Positions 17,071 through 25,169 are shown, counted from the stretch's first letter. The stretch is DNA of 29,545 nucleotides from an uncultured bacterium (GCA_905215045.1 CAJMOO010000014.1:1-29545), one strand, 5' to 3'. Numbers and translations: made by a program. The notes: a model not told the origin generated them from the letters alone.

Positions 17071-18402
17071 ATGTCAATGAAGAAGATTTTAGTGGTTTTA
17101 ATGAGTATGACATTGTTGTTTACAACGATACCAGTATCTGCCGCAGAAGATGATGGGATTCAGATAACATGCAATAAACTTACAGATCAGGATGAGCCAT
17201 ATACATCAACGGATGAGGATGGAAATGAGATCACAGTATATACGTTGTCAGCGTTGGCAAGATATTACGATCAGACACTTTATCTGCCGAATCCAAGATG
17301 TTTTACATTGACAACAGAGACGGGAGATTTAAGTCATATCACGGCAGAGATGGATACATCCACAGATAACGGACTTGGAAAGAAAGACATCAAACTGACG
17401 ATTAAGAGCAGGGCAAAGAATAAAGCAGAGATTGAAGCTAATTTTTCAAGCAAGACAGTTAAAACTGAACTTAATTTCAATGCAAGGATACTGGTTAAAG
17501 GTACAGATGGAACGATTCTTAAAAAGATTCCGCTTGCGTACAGCACACCAGCTCTTACAGATGAACATGATGCACCAAGATTTCATACATTGAGTCCATG
17601 GTCTGGAACGTCAAAATACAACTATGATCTGGAAGACTATTATAAGGTATCAGGAACCGTTGATGTTTACGCAAAGAATCCAAAGGTTTCTTACACATAT
17701 AAGGCGCTCGGTACATATGGTCTTAAAAATTTCCTTTTGAATATGGACAATGACAAGACAAAAACCAATAATAGTTTCACATTTACAAATGGAAAGATCA
17801 CGATTGGTGCAAAAAATGGCAATCCGGGACAGAAAAATACGGTCACTTTAGTATGCAAGTCCTCTTATCTTAAGTCATTAAAAACACAACTGGCAAAAGC
17901 TTATTGTCAGAAGAAGATTTCAACGGCAGACGTGATCTTTGATGATCTTTCCGTAGAATATCGAAATGTCAATGGAAAGACTTATGAAAATGGGATTGGA
18001 GATAACGGACAGGGATGTGTGATCGGCGGTGCGATGGACCCAATTTATCTGGGATTTCATGCGACAGTGAAACCGGCCGGAAAAGTAAAGATAACATCTT
18101 ACAAAAAGACAAAAACAACCATCAAATTAAGATGGAAAAAGCTTTCAACACCGGTCAGCGGCTATATGATCTATCGTTCCACAAGAAAATCATCTGGTTA
18201 TAAGAAGATCAAGACAGTATCATCAAAGACAAGTTCTTATACGAATAAGAGATTAAAAAGAGGAAAGACATATTACTATAAGATCCGTCCATATCGTACA
18301 GTGAAATACAGCTATAAGACTTCAAAGAAGAAGACAAAGACATTGTCAAGAAAAGCGTATGGAAGCTACGGATATGTAAAGAAAATCAAAACAAAAAGAT
18401 AA
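17071..18402 (+). CDS. Secreted basic protein with C-terminal fibronectin type III-like domain
   Basis: Starts at 17068, 17071 and 17077 are all in frame; AAGGAG at 17059-17064 best suits 17071. The product has about 443 residues. The signal peptide MKKILVVLMSMTLLF... ends at about PVSA/AED, with no lipobox and no LPxTG sorting signal. Residues 30-330 are a beta-rich domain of unknown family. From about 336 an FN3-like domain follows: KITSYKKTKTTIKLRWKK, VSGYMIYRST, YKKIKTV, YTNKRLKRGKTYYYKIRPY. This is the variety common in secreted Lachnospiraceae proteins. The last 110 residues are extremely rich in Lys, Tyr and Ser, which suggests electrostatic wall binding. It is followed by a very strong terminator. 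Function is unknown. Confidence 0.85.
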   Translation: MSMKKILVVLMSMTLLFTTIPVSAAEDDGIQITCNKLTDQDEPYTSTDEDGNEITVYTLSALARYYDQTLYLPNPRCFTLTTETGDLSHITAEMDTSTDNGLGKKDIKLTIKSRAKNKAEIEANFSSKTVKTELNFNARILVKGTDGTILKKIPLAYSTPALTDEHDAPRFHTLSPWSGTSKYNYDLEDYYKVSGTVDVYAKNPKVSYTYKALGTYGLKNFLLNMDNDKTKTNNSFTFTNGKITIGAKNGNPGQKNTVTLVCKSSYLKSLKTQLAKAYCQKKISTADVIFDDLSVEYRNVNGKTYENGIGDNGQGCVIGGAMDPIYLGFHATVKPAGKVKITSYKKTKTTIKLRWKKLSTPVSGYMIYRSTRKSSGYKKIKTVSSKTSSYTNKRLKRGKTYYYKIRPYRTVKYSYKTSKKKTKTLSRKAYGSYGYVKKIKTKR

Positions 18403-18412
18403 AACACAAAAT

Positions 18413-18452
18413 AAAACAGGCAGCTAGTCATCAATGACTGGCTGCCTGTTTT
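18413..18452 (+). terminator. Strong bidirectional terminator
   Basis: An 18-bp stem, AAAACAGGCAGCTAGTCA (18413-18430) with TGACTGGCTGCCTGTTTT (18435-18452), one G-U pair, loop TCAA. A-run and T-run flank it, so it can stop the FN3 gene and the convergent gene at 18472. Confidence 0.92.
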
Positions 18453-18471
18453 GTTCTGTGCTTAAATTGTA

Positions 18472-18780
18472 TTACTCTTCGTCTTCTGTAGATGGAGTTT
18501 CCCCTGCTTCATCTGTTTCGTCTGCACTGTCATCACTTTCTGTGATATTGATGGAAACATAGTCTCTGTCATCTTTTGTTGGCTCATGGAAGATTTCATC
18601 TTCGTCGAAAGAGTCATCATCAAAAGAATCTTCATCGAAATCATCATCAATATCATCTCCAGATACTTCTTTGATCTTATCAATGATCGCTTTGATCTGA
18701 TCACGGGCAACATATGCGATACCTGCAATGGTAGCAAGTGCAGTTGCTAATTTAAAAAGGTCTTTGAATGTTTTCTTCAT
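18472..18780 (-). CDS. Small membrane-anchored, very acidic protein of unknown function
   Basis: The product has 102 residues. The first 27 (MKKTFKDLFKLATALATIAG and on) contain one hydrophobic stretch, IAGIAYVA, that could be a short membrane anchor, followed by a charged helix DQIKAIIDKIKEV. The rest is disordered-looking and almost wholly acidic: DDDFDEDSFDDDSFDEDE has an internal DDxFDEDSF/DDDSFDED repeat. Further Asp/Glu/Ser/Thr follow to the end, where EDEE is last. The layout recalls YtxH-like or gas-vesicle-like small envelope proteins only in shape. AAAGGAG upstream on the minus strand supports the start. It stands alone, and I do not recognise the family. Confidence 0.75.
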   Translation of the reverse strand: MKKTFKDLFKLATALATIAGIAYVARDQIKAIIDKIKEVSGDDIDDDFDEDSFDDDSFDEDEIFHEPTKDDRDYVSINITESDDSADETDEAGETPSTEDEE

Positions 18781-18809
18781 AACGAAAAAACTCCTTTCTT
18801 TTTTCTATT

Positions 18810-18838
18810 ATTTTATACTGAATCCAGAAAAAAAGCAA
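18810..18838 (-). promoter_or_regulatory. Probable promoter of the acidic membrane protein gene
   Basis: On the minus strand: TTGCTT (18838-18833), a 17-base spacer and TAAAAT (18815-18810), 30 bases before the start codon. Confidence 0.45.
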
Positions 18839-18845
18839 TCCAGGA

Positions 18846-18873
18846 TTGACAAAATAAAATTTCGTGATAATAT
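18846..18873 (+). promoter_or_regulatory. Sigma-A promoter of rpiA
   Basis: Perfect TTGACA at 18846-18851, a 16-base spacer and TAATAT at 18868-18873. Confidence 0.7.
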
Positions 18874-18916
18874 AAAGATATAAAATAAAGCTTTGCATAA
18901 CAGGGAGGAAAGCGAA

Positions 18917-19537
18917 ATGAAACGTTTGTGTGCCAAAGAAGCTCTCAAGCTGGTACCGGATCATGGTACGATCGGACTTGGAGGCGGTGAGACGATCAGC
19001 TATCTTTGTGAATATATCAAAGAAGCGGGAAAAGATGTAGAAGCAGTAACGCCATCAGATCAGACAAAGAAAGTATGTAAACAGCTTGGAATTACAGTGA
19101 TAGATACGAATGATGCCAAAGAAGTAAAGATCGCATTCGATGGATGTGATGAAGTGGACCAGAATCTGAATGCATACAAAAGTGGCGGCGGAATCCATAC
19201 AAAAGAGAAGATCATTGCCAAGATGGCACAGGAGTATGTACTGCTGGTGGACGAGACAAAGGTTGTAGAGGAACTTGACTGTAAAGTACCAGTTGTTCTT
19301 GAAGTTGTGCCAGAGGCAGCAAGTTATGTCACAGGCGAAGCACAGAAACTTGGAGCCAGAGTAAAAGAAAGAGACGAAAAACTATTAGAACTGTACTTTG
19401 AAGAAATTAAGGATCTTAGACAACTGGATCAGGACTTAAAGCAGATCACCGGAGTTATTGAGACATCACTATTTTATCAGGTGGCATCAAAAGCAGTTGT
19501 AGCAGGAACAGATGGTATCAGAATCATGCAGAGATAA
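18917..19537 (+). CDS. rpiA: Ribose-5-phosphate isomerase A
   Basis: This enzyme interconverts ribose 5-phosphate and ribulose 5-phosphate in the non-oxidative pentose phosphate pathway. GGGAGGA sets the ATG at 18917 (206 residues); a frame-extending ATG at 18893 has no site. All catalytic residues known from E. coli RpiA (Asp81, Asp84, Lys94, Glu103) are kept with the same spacing: Asp75 and Asp78 in FDGCDEVD, Lys88 in KSGGG and Glu97 in TKEKI. The phosphate loop is unusual, GLGGGET instead of GxGTGST, and overall identity looks modest, as in some Firmicute RpiA branches. An oxidoreductase gene follows after 14 bases. Confidence 0.9.
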   Translation: MKRLCAKEALKLVPDHGTIGLGGGETISYLCEYIKEAGKDVEAVTPSDQTKKVCKQLGITVIDTNDAKEVKIAFDGCDEVDQNLNAYKSGGGIHTKEKIIAKMAQEYVLLVDETKVVEELDCKVPVVLEVVPEAASYVTGEAQKLGARVKERDEKLLELYFEEIKDLRQLDQDLKQITGVIETSLFYQVASKAVVAGTDGIRIMQR

Positions 19538-19551
19538 AAAGGAGAAGAAAG

Positions 19552-20517
19552 ATGAGTACATGGGGAATTTTAGGTTGTGGAACAATTGCGAATGAGATGG
19601 CAGAGACATTTACAAAGATGGGACATGAAATCTACGGAGTTGCCAACAGAACTTACGAGAAAGCAGAAAAATTTGCAGAAACATATGGAGTAAAACACGT
19701 ATTTAAGACATATGAAGAAATGCTTGCCGATGACAACATTGATATCATTTATATCGCAACACCACACAGCAGACATTATGAAAATATGATGCAGGCAGTC
19801 AAAGCAGGAAAGCATATTTTATGTGAAAAAGCAATTACCGTCAATGCAGCACAGTTAGAAGAAGTCTTAGAACTTGCAAAGGAGAAGAATGTTGTTGTAA
19901 GAGAAGCAATGACAATCTCTCATATGCCATTATATAAGAAATTAAAAGAAAGAATCAAAGAAGGAGCCATTGGAAAGACAAAGATGGTTCAGGTCAATTT
20001 TGGAAGTAATAAAGGGTACGACTCAACAAACAGATTCTTTGCCTTGGAAGCAGCAGGAGGAGCATTGTTAGATATCGGAGTTTATGCGACATCATTTGCA
20101 AGAACATTTTTAAGTGAAATACCGAATACGATCCTTACAACTGTTGAATACCTAGAGACAGGAGCAGATGAACAATCAGGAATTATCATGAAGAATACAA
20201 AAGGAGAGATGGTTGTCATGTGTCTGACACTTCGTGCAAAACAGCCAAAACGAGGAGTTGTAACAGGTGATAAGGGATATATTGAAGTATATGAATATCC
20301 AAGAGCCTGCAAGGCAACGATCACCAATACAGAGACTGGAGAAGTGGAGACAGTCGAAGCTGGAAAAACGGAAGATGCACTGAGATATGAAGTAGAGGCA
20401 ATGGAAGCAGCAGTCAGTGGAGATTACAATGATGATAATCCAGAGATTACAAGAGATACAATGAAGATTCTGACAAGTGTTAAGACACAGTGGGGAATGA
20501 AATACCCATTTGAGTAA
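19552..20517 (+). CDS. Gfo/Idh/MocA family oxidoreductase
   Basis: This NAD(P)-dependent sugar or polyol-type dehydrogenase has 321 residues. The Rossmann opening WGILGCGTIANEMAETF has GxGxxA at about 8-13. The family's EKP motif appears as CEKAIT with Lys93, the substrate-side lysine, but with Ala in place of Pro. GGALLDIGVYATSFARTFL is the usual GG.L.D.G.Y segment. It most resembles trans-dihydrodiol dehydrogenase-like members, whose bacterial substrates are unknown. GGAG precedes it, 14 bases from rpiA, so it is co-transcribed with a pentose-phosphate gene, which hints at a sugar or sugar-phosphate substrate. That is inference only. Confidence 0.88.
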   Translation: MSTWGILGCGTIANEMAETFTKMGHEIYGVANRTYEKAEKFAETYGVKHVFKTYEEMLADDNIDIIYIATPHSRHYENMMQAVKAGKHILCEKAITVNAAQLEEVLELAKEKNVVVREAMTISHMPLYKKLKERIKEGAIGKTKMVQVNFGSNKGYDSTNRFFALEAAGGALLDIGVYATSFARTFLSEIPNTILTTVEYLETGADEQSGIIMKNTKGEMVVMCLTLRAKQPKRGVVTGDKGYIEVYEYPRACKATITNTETGEVETVEAGKTEDALRYEVEAMEAAVSGDYNDDNPEITRDTMKILTSVKTQWGMKYPFE

Positions 20518-20544
20518 AGAGTAGATAAAACTCAAGGTTTTAAC

Positions 20545-20573
20545 TGGACGGAGCTTTTCTTATCGGTTATACT
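20545..20573 (+). promoter_or_regulatory. Promoter of the CorA-type transporter gene
   Basis: TGGACG at 20545-20550, a 17-base spacer and TATACT at 20568-20573. The -10 is good and the -35 is fair. Confidence 0.55.
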
Positions 20574-20605
20574 TAATAAGTATGGAAGCGGAGAGGAGCG
20601 ATAAG

Positions 20606-21553
20606 ATGATTCAGATTTACAAGAATTATGAAGGAAAAAAAGAATTAGAAGAATTAGATCATATCGAACTGGAATCGTGGGTGATGGTCACAGACCCAAC
20701 GATGGAAGAACTTACCAATATATCGATAGATTATAAGATCGACATGGATGATCTGAAAGCAGCACTGGATACAGAAGAACGCTCCCGATTAGAGAATGAA
20801 GATGACTATACGATGATACTTGTGAACATTCCGGTTGTAGAAGAAGAGGACGGGAAGAAATGGTACGAGACGATTCCTCTGGGAATCTTTATTACAAGGA
20901 AGATCGTATTTACGGTATGTTTAAAACAGACGAATATCTTAAAACAGTTTGTGGACGGTCTGGTATCGAATTTTTATACATACATGAAGACGAGATTTGT
21001 CTACCAGATCCTTTATAATAATGCCGCGTTGTTCCTGTATTATCTGCGAGTGATCGATCAGAGAGCGAATCAGGTAGAAGATCTGTTACATGAGACATAC
21101 CAGAATCAGGATCTGATCCAGCTTTATGATCTGGAAAAATGTCTTGTGTACTTTACAACAGCATTAAAGTCCAATGAAGTAGTGCTGGAGAAATTAAGAA
21201 AACATATCGGATTAAGACATTACGAAGAAGATCAGGAACTTCTGGAGGATGTTATCATCGAGAACAAGCAGGCGATGGAGATGACAGATATCTACCATAA
21301 TATCTTAAGAAGTACGATGTCGCTGTTTGGTTCGATCATTGATAATAACCTGAATCAGGTGATGAAATTCCTTGCAGCGATCACGATTATATTAGAATTG
21401 CCGACGATGATCTCTGGACTTTATGGAATGAACGTCAATGGTGTCGGAATGCCGTTTGCGACGAAAGCATATGGATTTGCAGCGATTTCTATTTTTTCTG
21501 TTATCGTATGTCTGATCGCTGTCTATATCCTGAAAAAGAAGAATATCTTATAA
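20606..21553 (+). CDS. CorA-family divalent metal ion transporter
   Basis: This inner-membrane channel takes up Mg2+ or a similar ion. GAGAGGAG (20591-20598) fits the ATG at 20606 (315 residues) rather than the ATG at 20582. A long cytoplasmic domain with acidic and coiled helices (about 1-250) leads to two C-terminal membrane helices. Between them lies the selectivity motif YGMN, with Gly274-Met275-Asn276, followed by VNGVGMPF. CorA from well-studied species has YGMNFxxMPE in this place, so the acidic end of the loop is missing here. That is common in Firmicute CorA relatives and leaves the preferred ion open. It is convergent with sigG. Confidence 0.9.
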   Translation: MIQIYKNYEGKKELEELDHIELESWVMVTDPTMEELTNISIDYKIDMDDLKAALDTEERSRLENEDDYTMILVNIPVVEEEDGKKWYETIPLGIFITRKIVFTVCLKQTNILKQFVDGLVSNFYTYMKTRFVYQILYNNAALFLYYLRVIDQRANQVEDLLHETYQNQDLIQLYDLEKCLVYFTTALKSNEVVLEKLRKHIGLRHYEEDQELLEDVIIENKQAMEMTDIYHNILRSTMSLFGSIIDNNLNQVMKFLAAITIILELPTMISGLYGMNVNGVGMPFATKAYGFAAISIFSVIVCLIAVYILKKKNIL

Positions 21554-21559
21554 TGAAAG

Positions 21560-21595
21560 ATGAAGAATCACGCAAGGTGGTTCTTCATTTGTTTT
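21560..21595 (+). terminator. Terminator between the CorA-type gene and sigG
   Basis: ATGAAGAATCAC (21560-21571) pairs with GTGGTTCTTCAT (21577-21588), one U-G pair, loop GCAAG, then TTGTTTT. It overlaps the last codons of sigG on the other strand. Confidence 0.75.
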
Positions 21596-22344
21596 AGTGC
21601 ATTTTTTTCAAGACGACTGACCTGAGCCTGTGAGATGGAAATTTCATCGGCAACCTCGGTCTGCGTTTTGCCCTCAAAGAAACGCATTTTGATAATATCG
21701 TACTCGCGATCGGGAAGCCGGTCCATGGCTTCTTTCAGCGCGATAGATTCAACCCAGACATCTTCTTTGTTTTTCTTGTCTTTTACCTGATCCATCAGAT
21801 ACAGAGTATCCCCGCCATCCTGATAGACTGGTTCATAAAGAGAAAGAGGAGTAGCGATCGCATCAAGCGCGAATAAGACATCTTCTTTTTTCATATCGAT
21901 TTCTTTTGCGATCGCATCGATCGTTGGCTCGTGATTTAATTTCTTTGTGAGGGATTCTCTTGTGCTGATCGCTTTATACGCAGTATCACGAAGAGAACGG
22001 CTGACACGCATACTGTGGTTATCTCTTAAATATCGTTTTACTTCCCCGATGATCATCGGAACGGCATAAGTAGAAAATTTGACATTGAGGTTACGGTCAA
22101 AATTATCAATGGCTTTCATAAGTCCGATGCATCCAACCTGAAACAGATCATCTGCATTTTCACCGCTTGAGGAAAAACGCTGGATAATACTTAAAACAAG
22201 ACGCAGGTTGCCTTTGATATATTGTTCTCTGGCATCGGTATCACCCTGTTCGATCTTTTCAAATAAAGATTCTTTTTCTTCATTGGAAAGCAAAGGGAGA
22301 GATGAAGTATTGACGCCGCAGATTTCTACTTTATTTCGTGCCAT
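21568..22344 (-). CDS. sigG: RNA polymerase sporulation sigma factor sigma-G
   Basis: This is the forespore-specific late sigma factor (SpoIIIG), active after engulfment, which drives SASP, germination and other forespore genes. It has 258 residues. The start MARNKVEICGVNTSSLPLL is nearly the B. subtilis sigma-G start, including the N-terminal segment specific to sigma-G. Region 2 is present with DDLFQVGCIGLMKAIDNFD and FSTYAVPMIIGEVKRYLRD. Region 3 has VSRSLRD, and region 4 ends in a helix-turn-helix, EGKTQTEVADEISISQAQVS. AATGGAGGAA on the minus strand is the ribosome site. In many Clostridia sigG follows spoIIGA-sigE; here the upstream neighbour is a divergent binding-protein gene, so it is a separate unit. 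Confidence 0.97.
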   Translation of the reverse strand: MARNKVEICGVNTSSLPLLSNEEKESLFEKIEQGDTDAREQYIKGNLRLVLSIIQRFSSSGENADDLFQVGCIGLMKAIDNFDRNLNVKFSTYAVPMIIGEVKRYLRDNHSMRVSRSLRDTAYKAISTRESLTKKLNHEPTIDAIAKEIDMKKEDVLFALDAIATPLSLYEPVYQDGGDTLYLMDQVKDKKNKEDVWVESIALKEAMDRLPDREYDIIKMRFFEGKTQTEVADEISISQAQVSRLEKNALKQMKNHLA

Positions 22345-22378
22345 AATTAAGTTCCTCCATTTGTGATTCGTTTAGTAA

Positions 22379-22408
22379 AATGATGCACAGAATAAAGCAA
22401 CTTTATAC
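22379..22408 (-). promoter_or_regulatory. Possible sigma-F/sigma-G promoter of sigG
   Basis: On the minus strand GTATA (22408-22404), an 18-base spacer and CATCATT (22385-22379). The sigma-G consensus as I recall it is GNATR, 18 bases, CATNNTA; only the last base differs. It is 35 bases from the start codon. No sigma-A pair fits as well. Confidence 0.45.
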
Positions 22409-22431
22409 GTTGAAAAAAATGGAAGAGAAAA

Positions 22432-22460
22432 TTGACTTATGATTTTGCTGGTGCTATCAT
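22432..22460 (+). promoter_or_regulatory. Sigma-A promoter of the binding-protein gene
   Basis: TTGACT at 22432-22437, a 17-base spacer and TATCAT at 22455-22460. Confidence 0.65.
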
Positions 22461-22490
22461 GAGGATAAATACAATCAAAGGAGAGTAAAG

Positions 22491-23324
22491 ATGAAGAAGA
22501 TATTAGCTTCGATCATGATGTTAAGCCTGATGTTCTGTCTAAGTGCATGTAATGTGCCATGGCAGAAGAAAGATACACAAAAAGAAGTAAAAAGAGAGGT
22601 CATACAGGCAGATAAAGTGCAAGGAACCATGGAAGGAATGACACTGAAAGTCGGAGTGTCAAATGATATGGCTCCATTTTCATATTACGATGAAGAACAA
22701 AAGAAGATTGTGGGATTTGATATCGATCTTTTAGACAAGATCAGTGATTATCTAGGGTTTGAATATAAACTTTATCCACTCAGCATGAAGCAGATTGAAC
22801 AAAAGATCAAGGATAAAGAGATCGATCTTGCGATCGCCGGAATTTCAATCACAGATGCAAGACAGAGAGAGTATTCATTTACAGACGCATATTATGAGAC
22901 GTATCTTCAGATCGTGGTTCATAAGAATACGGGAATTACAGACCGCAAGGATGTGGAAGGAATGAAGATCGGAGTTGTCACAGGAACTTCGAGCGAGGAA
23001 TACGCAAAGGAATATATAGCAGAACATAATAATAAGATCAAGACATATAAGACGGCAGAAGAAGTTTTTAAGGATCTGGAAGACGAGAAGATTGATGCAA
23101 CGATCTATGATGCACTGGGAATTCAGGCATATATGAAGGAACACAAAGATACAACGAATCTCAATGTGTTAGATGAGCAGCTTAATTCAGAGGAAAGTAA
23201 CTATGGTATTATGTTTGCAAAGGGATATAAGTATCTGGATCAATTTAATGTAGCATTGCAGGTTCTTAACAACAATGGAAGTTATCAAAAGATCAAAGAA
23301 CAGTGGATCAGAACAAAAGAATAA
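22491..23324 (+). CDS. Amino-acid-type ABC transporter substrate-binding lipoprotein (family 3)
   Basis: The 277-residue extracellular binding protein is anchored by a lipobox LSAC with Cys20. After a charged linker, the bi-lobed family-3 fold starts at about 48: TLKVGVSNDMAPFSYYDEE, KIVGFDIDLLDKISDYLGF, IDLAIAGISITDARQREYSFTDAYY, GVVTGTSSEEYAKE and NYGIMFAKG. The D-x-A-x-A-G-x-S/T hinge residues and the R of REYSF (which usually clamps the amino-acid carboxylate) are present, so a polar amino acid is the likely ligand. AAAGGAG precedes the start. A terminator follows at once and there is no permease or ATPase beside it, so it is an orphan that works with a distant transporter. Confidence 0.9.
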   Translation: MKKILASIMMLSLMFCLSACNVPWQKKDTQKEVKREVIQADKVQGTMEGMTLKVGVSNDMAPFSYYDEEQKKIVGFDIDLLDKISDYLGFEYKLYPLSMKQIEQKIKDKEIDLAIAGISITDARQREYSFTDAYYETYLQIVVHKNTGITDRKDVEGMKIGVVTGTSSEEYAKEYIAEHNNKIKTYKTAEEVFKDLEDEKIDATIYDALGIQAYMKEHKDTTNLNVLDEQLNSEESNYGIMFAKGYKYLDQFNVALQVLNNNGSYQKIKEQWIRTKE

Positions 23325-23328
23325 GAGA

Positions 23329-23363
23329 AAAGAGACGGATATCGGAAGGATGTCCGTCTCTTT
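23329..23363 (+). terminator. Terminator of the binding-protein gene
   Basis: AAAGAGACGGATATC (23329-23343) pairs with GATGTCCGTCTCTTT (23349-23363), one U-G pair, loop GGAAG. The T tract is short. Confidence 0.8.
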
Positions 23364-23396
23364 GATTATATAAATATTGATCGCAAAAATAAAAGA

Positions 23397-25169
23397 TTAC
23401 AGTAATAATGTTTGAAGCCATGAAACTTCTTCCTCAGTAAGATGAGGAGCAAGACTGTCATATACCAGCTTCTGGTAATCAGCCAGGAGTCTGCGTTCTT
23501 TTTCGTTGAATAAGGACAGATCAACACCATCCAGATCAATAGGCACAAGGGTTAATGGTTCAAAATGAAGGAAAGCACCATATTCATTTTGCTGCCATTT
23601 TTTACAAAGAAGCATATTTTCTGTACGGATACCATATCTGCCAGGAACATAGACACCTGGCTCGTCAGTAATAACCATACCAGGCTGCAATACGGCATCA
23701 AGATTTTCTGGGTTTGATCTCCAACGGAAAGCATTTGGTCCTTCGTGGACACCAAGAAAATATCCGACACCATGGCCGGTTCCACAGCGGTAATCAACGC
23801 CTTCTTCCCAGAGTGGTTCTCTCGCAAGAATATCAAGATTGCTTCCACGGCATCCTGACAGGAATTTGGCATCGGCGAGTGTGAGCATGGATTTTAATAC
23901 CAGTGTAAAATATTTTCGTTCTTCATCAGAAATCGGACCTAAGATAAAAGTTCTGGTAACATCCGTTGTACCACCATAATACTGTCCTCCAGAGTCGATC
24001 AACAACATCCCTTCATTCGTTACGGAAACATCGGATTCTTCTGTTGACTGGTAATGCATCATAGCAGCATGGTCTTTATAAGCACAGATCGTTTCAAAAC
24101 TTAATCCTGTGTAATCGAGCTGTTTCTTACGTTCTTCTTCGAGACGGTCAGAGATTGTACGCTCTGTCATAGGAATTTTTCCAACATTTGTTTTCAGCCA
24201 GTACATAAATTTCGTCATAGCGATTCCGTCGTTAATGTGGCATTCTTTTAAATGCTGCATCTGGGTTTCGTTTTTGACGGCTTTCATAAGCTCGGTAGGA
24301 TTTTTACCTTCTGTGATCTTGCATTTAAACAAGAGATTATAATGGTAATAGTTTGTAAGATCAGGGTCTAATAAGACATTTGTATGCTGGTCTTTTAAGA
24401 AAGAATCAATTTCGGCGTAATCACGGATCATAATGTTATGTTCTTTAAAACGCTGGAATGCGACAGCGGAAATACAGTCTTTTCTAAGGAACAGATAACA
24501 CTGGTCCTTTGTGATCCATGCATAACTGTAAAACAGCGGAGTACATGCAATGTCATCACCACGTAGATTAAATAACCATGCAATATCCGGAAGTGAAGAA
24601 AGGAAGAAGGCATCAGCACCGGTTTCCTCCATCTTTTGGCGTACACGGTCAAGTTTTGAATCAGTATGTTCACCGCTGTATTTGATATCATGGCGGTAAA
24701 CAGGAGTTTTTGTAATTGCAGGACGCCCGTTCTCAGCCCAGATATGTTCTACAAGCCGCAGATCAAAGCGGAATTCAAAACCGTATTTTTTGGAAAGTTT
24801 TAAGATTTTCTTTCCGTAGGAAGCAGAGATCGTAAGCCCGTTCATTCCAAGAATGTCACCAGAGTGCAGATTCTGCTCAAGAAACTGTAAAGTTGTAGGG
24901 ACACCACAAACGCCTTGTTTCATTAAGGTGATATCAGAAGAAATCTGTTGTTCAGCTTGTGTAAAATAACGCCCGTCTGTCCAAAGCCATCCCTGTTCTA
25001 AACCAGCCAGAAAAGTCCCGGCAGAACCAGTGAAACCAGAAATATATTGCCTGCATTTAAAATAATCATCCACATATTCAGATTGATGAGGATCTTCGCT
25101 TGGAACGAGATAATATGTAATGTTTTGTGACCTCATAACATCACGAAGTTTCATAAAATTTGTATTCAT
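23397..25169 (-). CDS. Xaa-Pro aminopeptidase (aminopeptidase P, M24B family)
   Basis: This cytoplasmic metallopeptidase removes an N-terminal residue that precedes proline. Its 590 residues match the three-domain, eukaryotic-type aminopeptidase P rather than the shorter PepP/PepQ form. Two creatinase-like N-terminal domains span about 1-300. The pita-bread catalytic domain keeps all five metal ligands: Asp392 and Asp403 (IDSGGQYYGGTTDVTRT), His466 (GTGHGVGYFLGVHEG), Glu503 (TDEPGVY) and Glu517 (RTENM). His475 of the second HEG motif is also present. A GGAGG ribosome site lies upstream. It stands alone between a terminator region and the divergent pfp. Confidence 0.95.
   Translation of the reverse strand: MNTNFMKLRDVMRSQNITYYLVPSEDPHQSEYVDDYFKCRQYISGFTGSAGTFLAGLEQGWLWTDGRYFTQAEQQISSDITLMKQGVCGVPTTLQFLEQNLHSGDILGMNGLTISASYGKKILKLSKKYGFEFRFDLRLVEHIWAENGRPAITKTPVYRHDIKYSGEHTDSKLDRVRQKMEETGADAFFLSSLPDIAWLFNLRGDDIACTPLFYSYAWITKDQCYLFLRKDCISAVAFQRFKEHNIMIRDYAEIDSFLKDQHTNVLLDPDLTNYYHYNLLFKCKITEGKNPTELMKAVKNETQMQHLKECHINDGIAMTKFMYWLKTNVGKIPMTERTISDRLEEERKKQLDYTGLSFETICAYKDHAAMMHYQSTEESDVSVTNEGMLLIDSGGQYYGGTTDVTRTFILGPISDEERKYFTLVLKSMLTLADAKFLSGCRGSNLDILAREPLWEEGVDYRCGTGHGVGYFLGVHEGPNAFRWRSNPENLDAVLQPGMVITDEPGVYVPGRYGIRTENMLLCKKWQQNEYGAFLHFEPLTLVPIDLDGVDLSLFNEKERRLLADYQKLVYDSLAPHLTEEEVSWLQTLLL

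Noticed and set aside
18015..18203. 62-residue plus-strand frame within the FN3 protein gene
   Set aside because: Out-of-phase shadow without a ribosome site.
18462..18737. 91-residue minus-strand frame overlapping the acidic membrane protein
   Set aside because: Met/Ser-rich out-of-phase reading of the same DNA. The frame at 18472-18780 has a proper AAAGGAG site and start.
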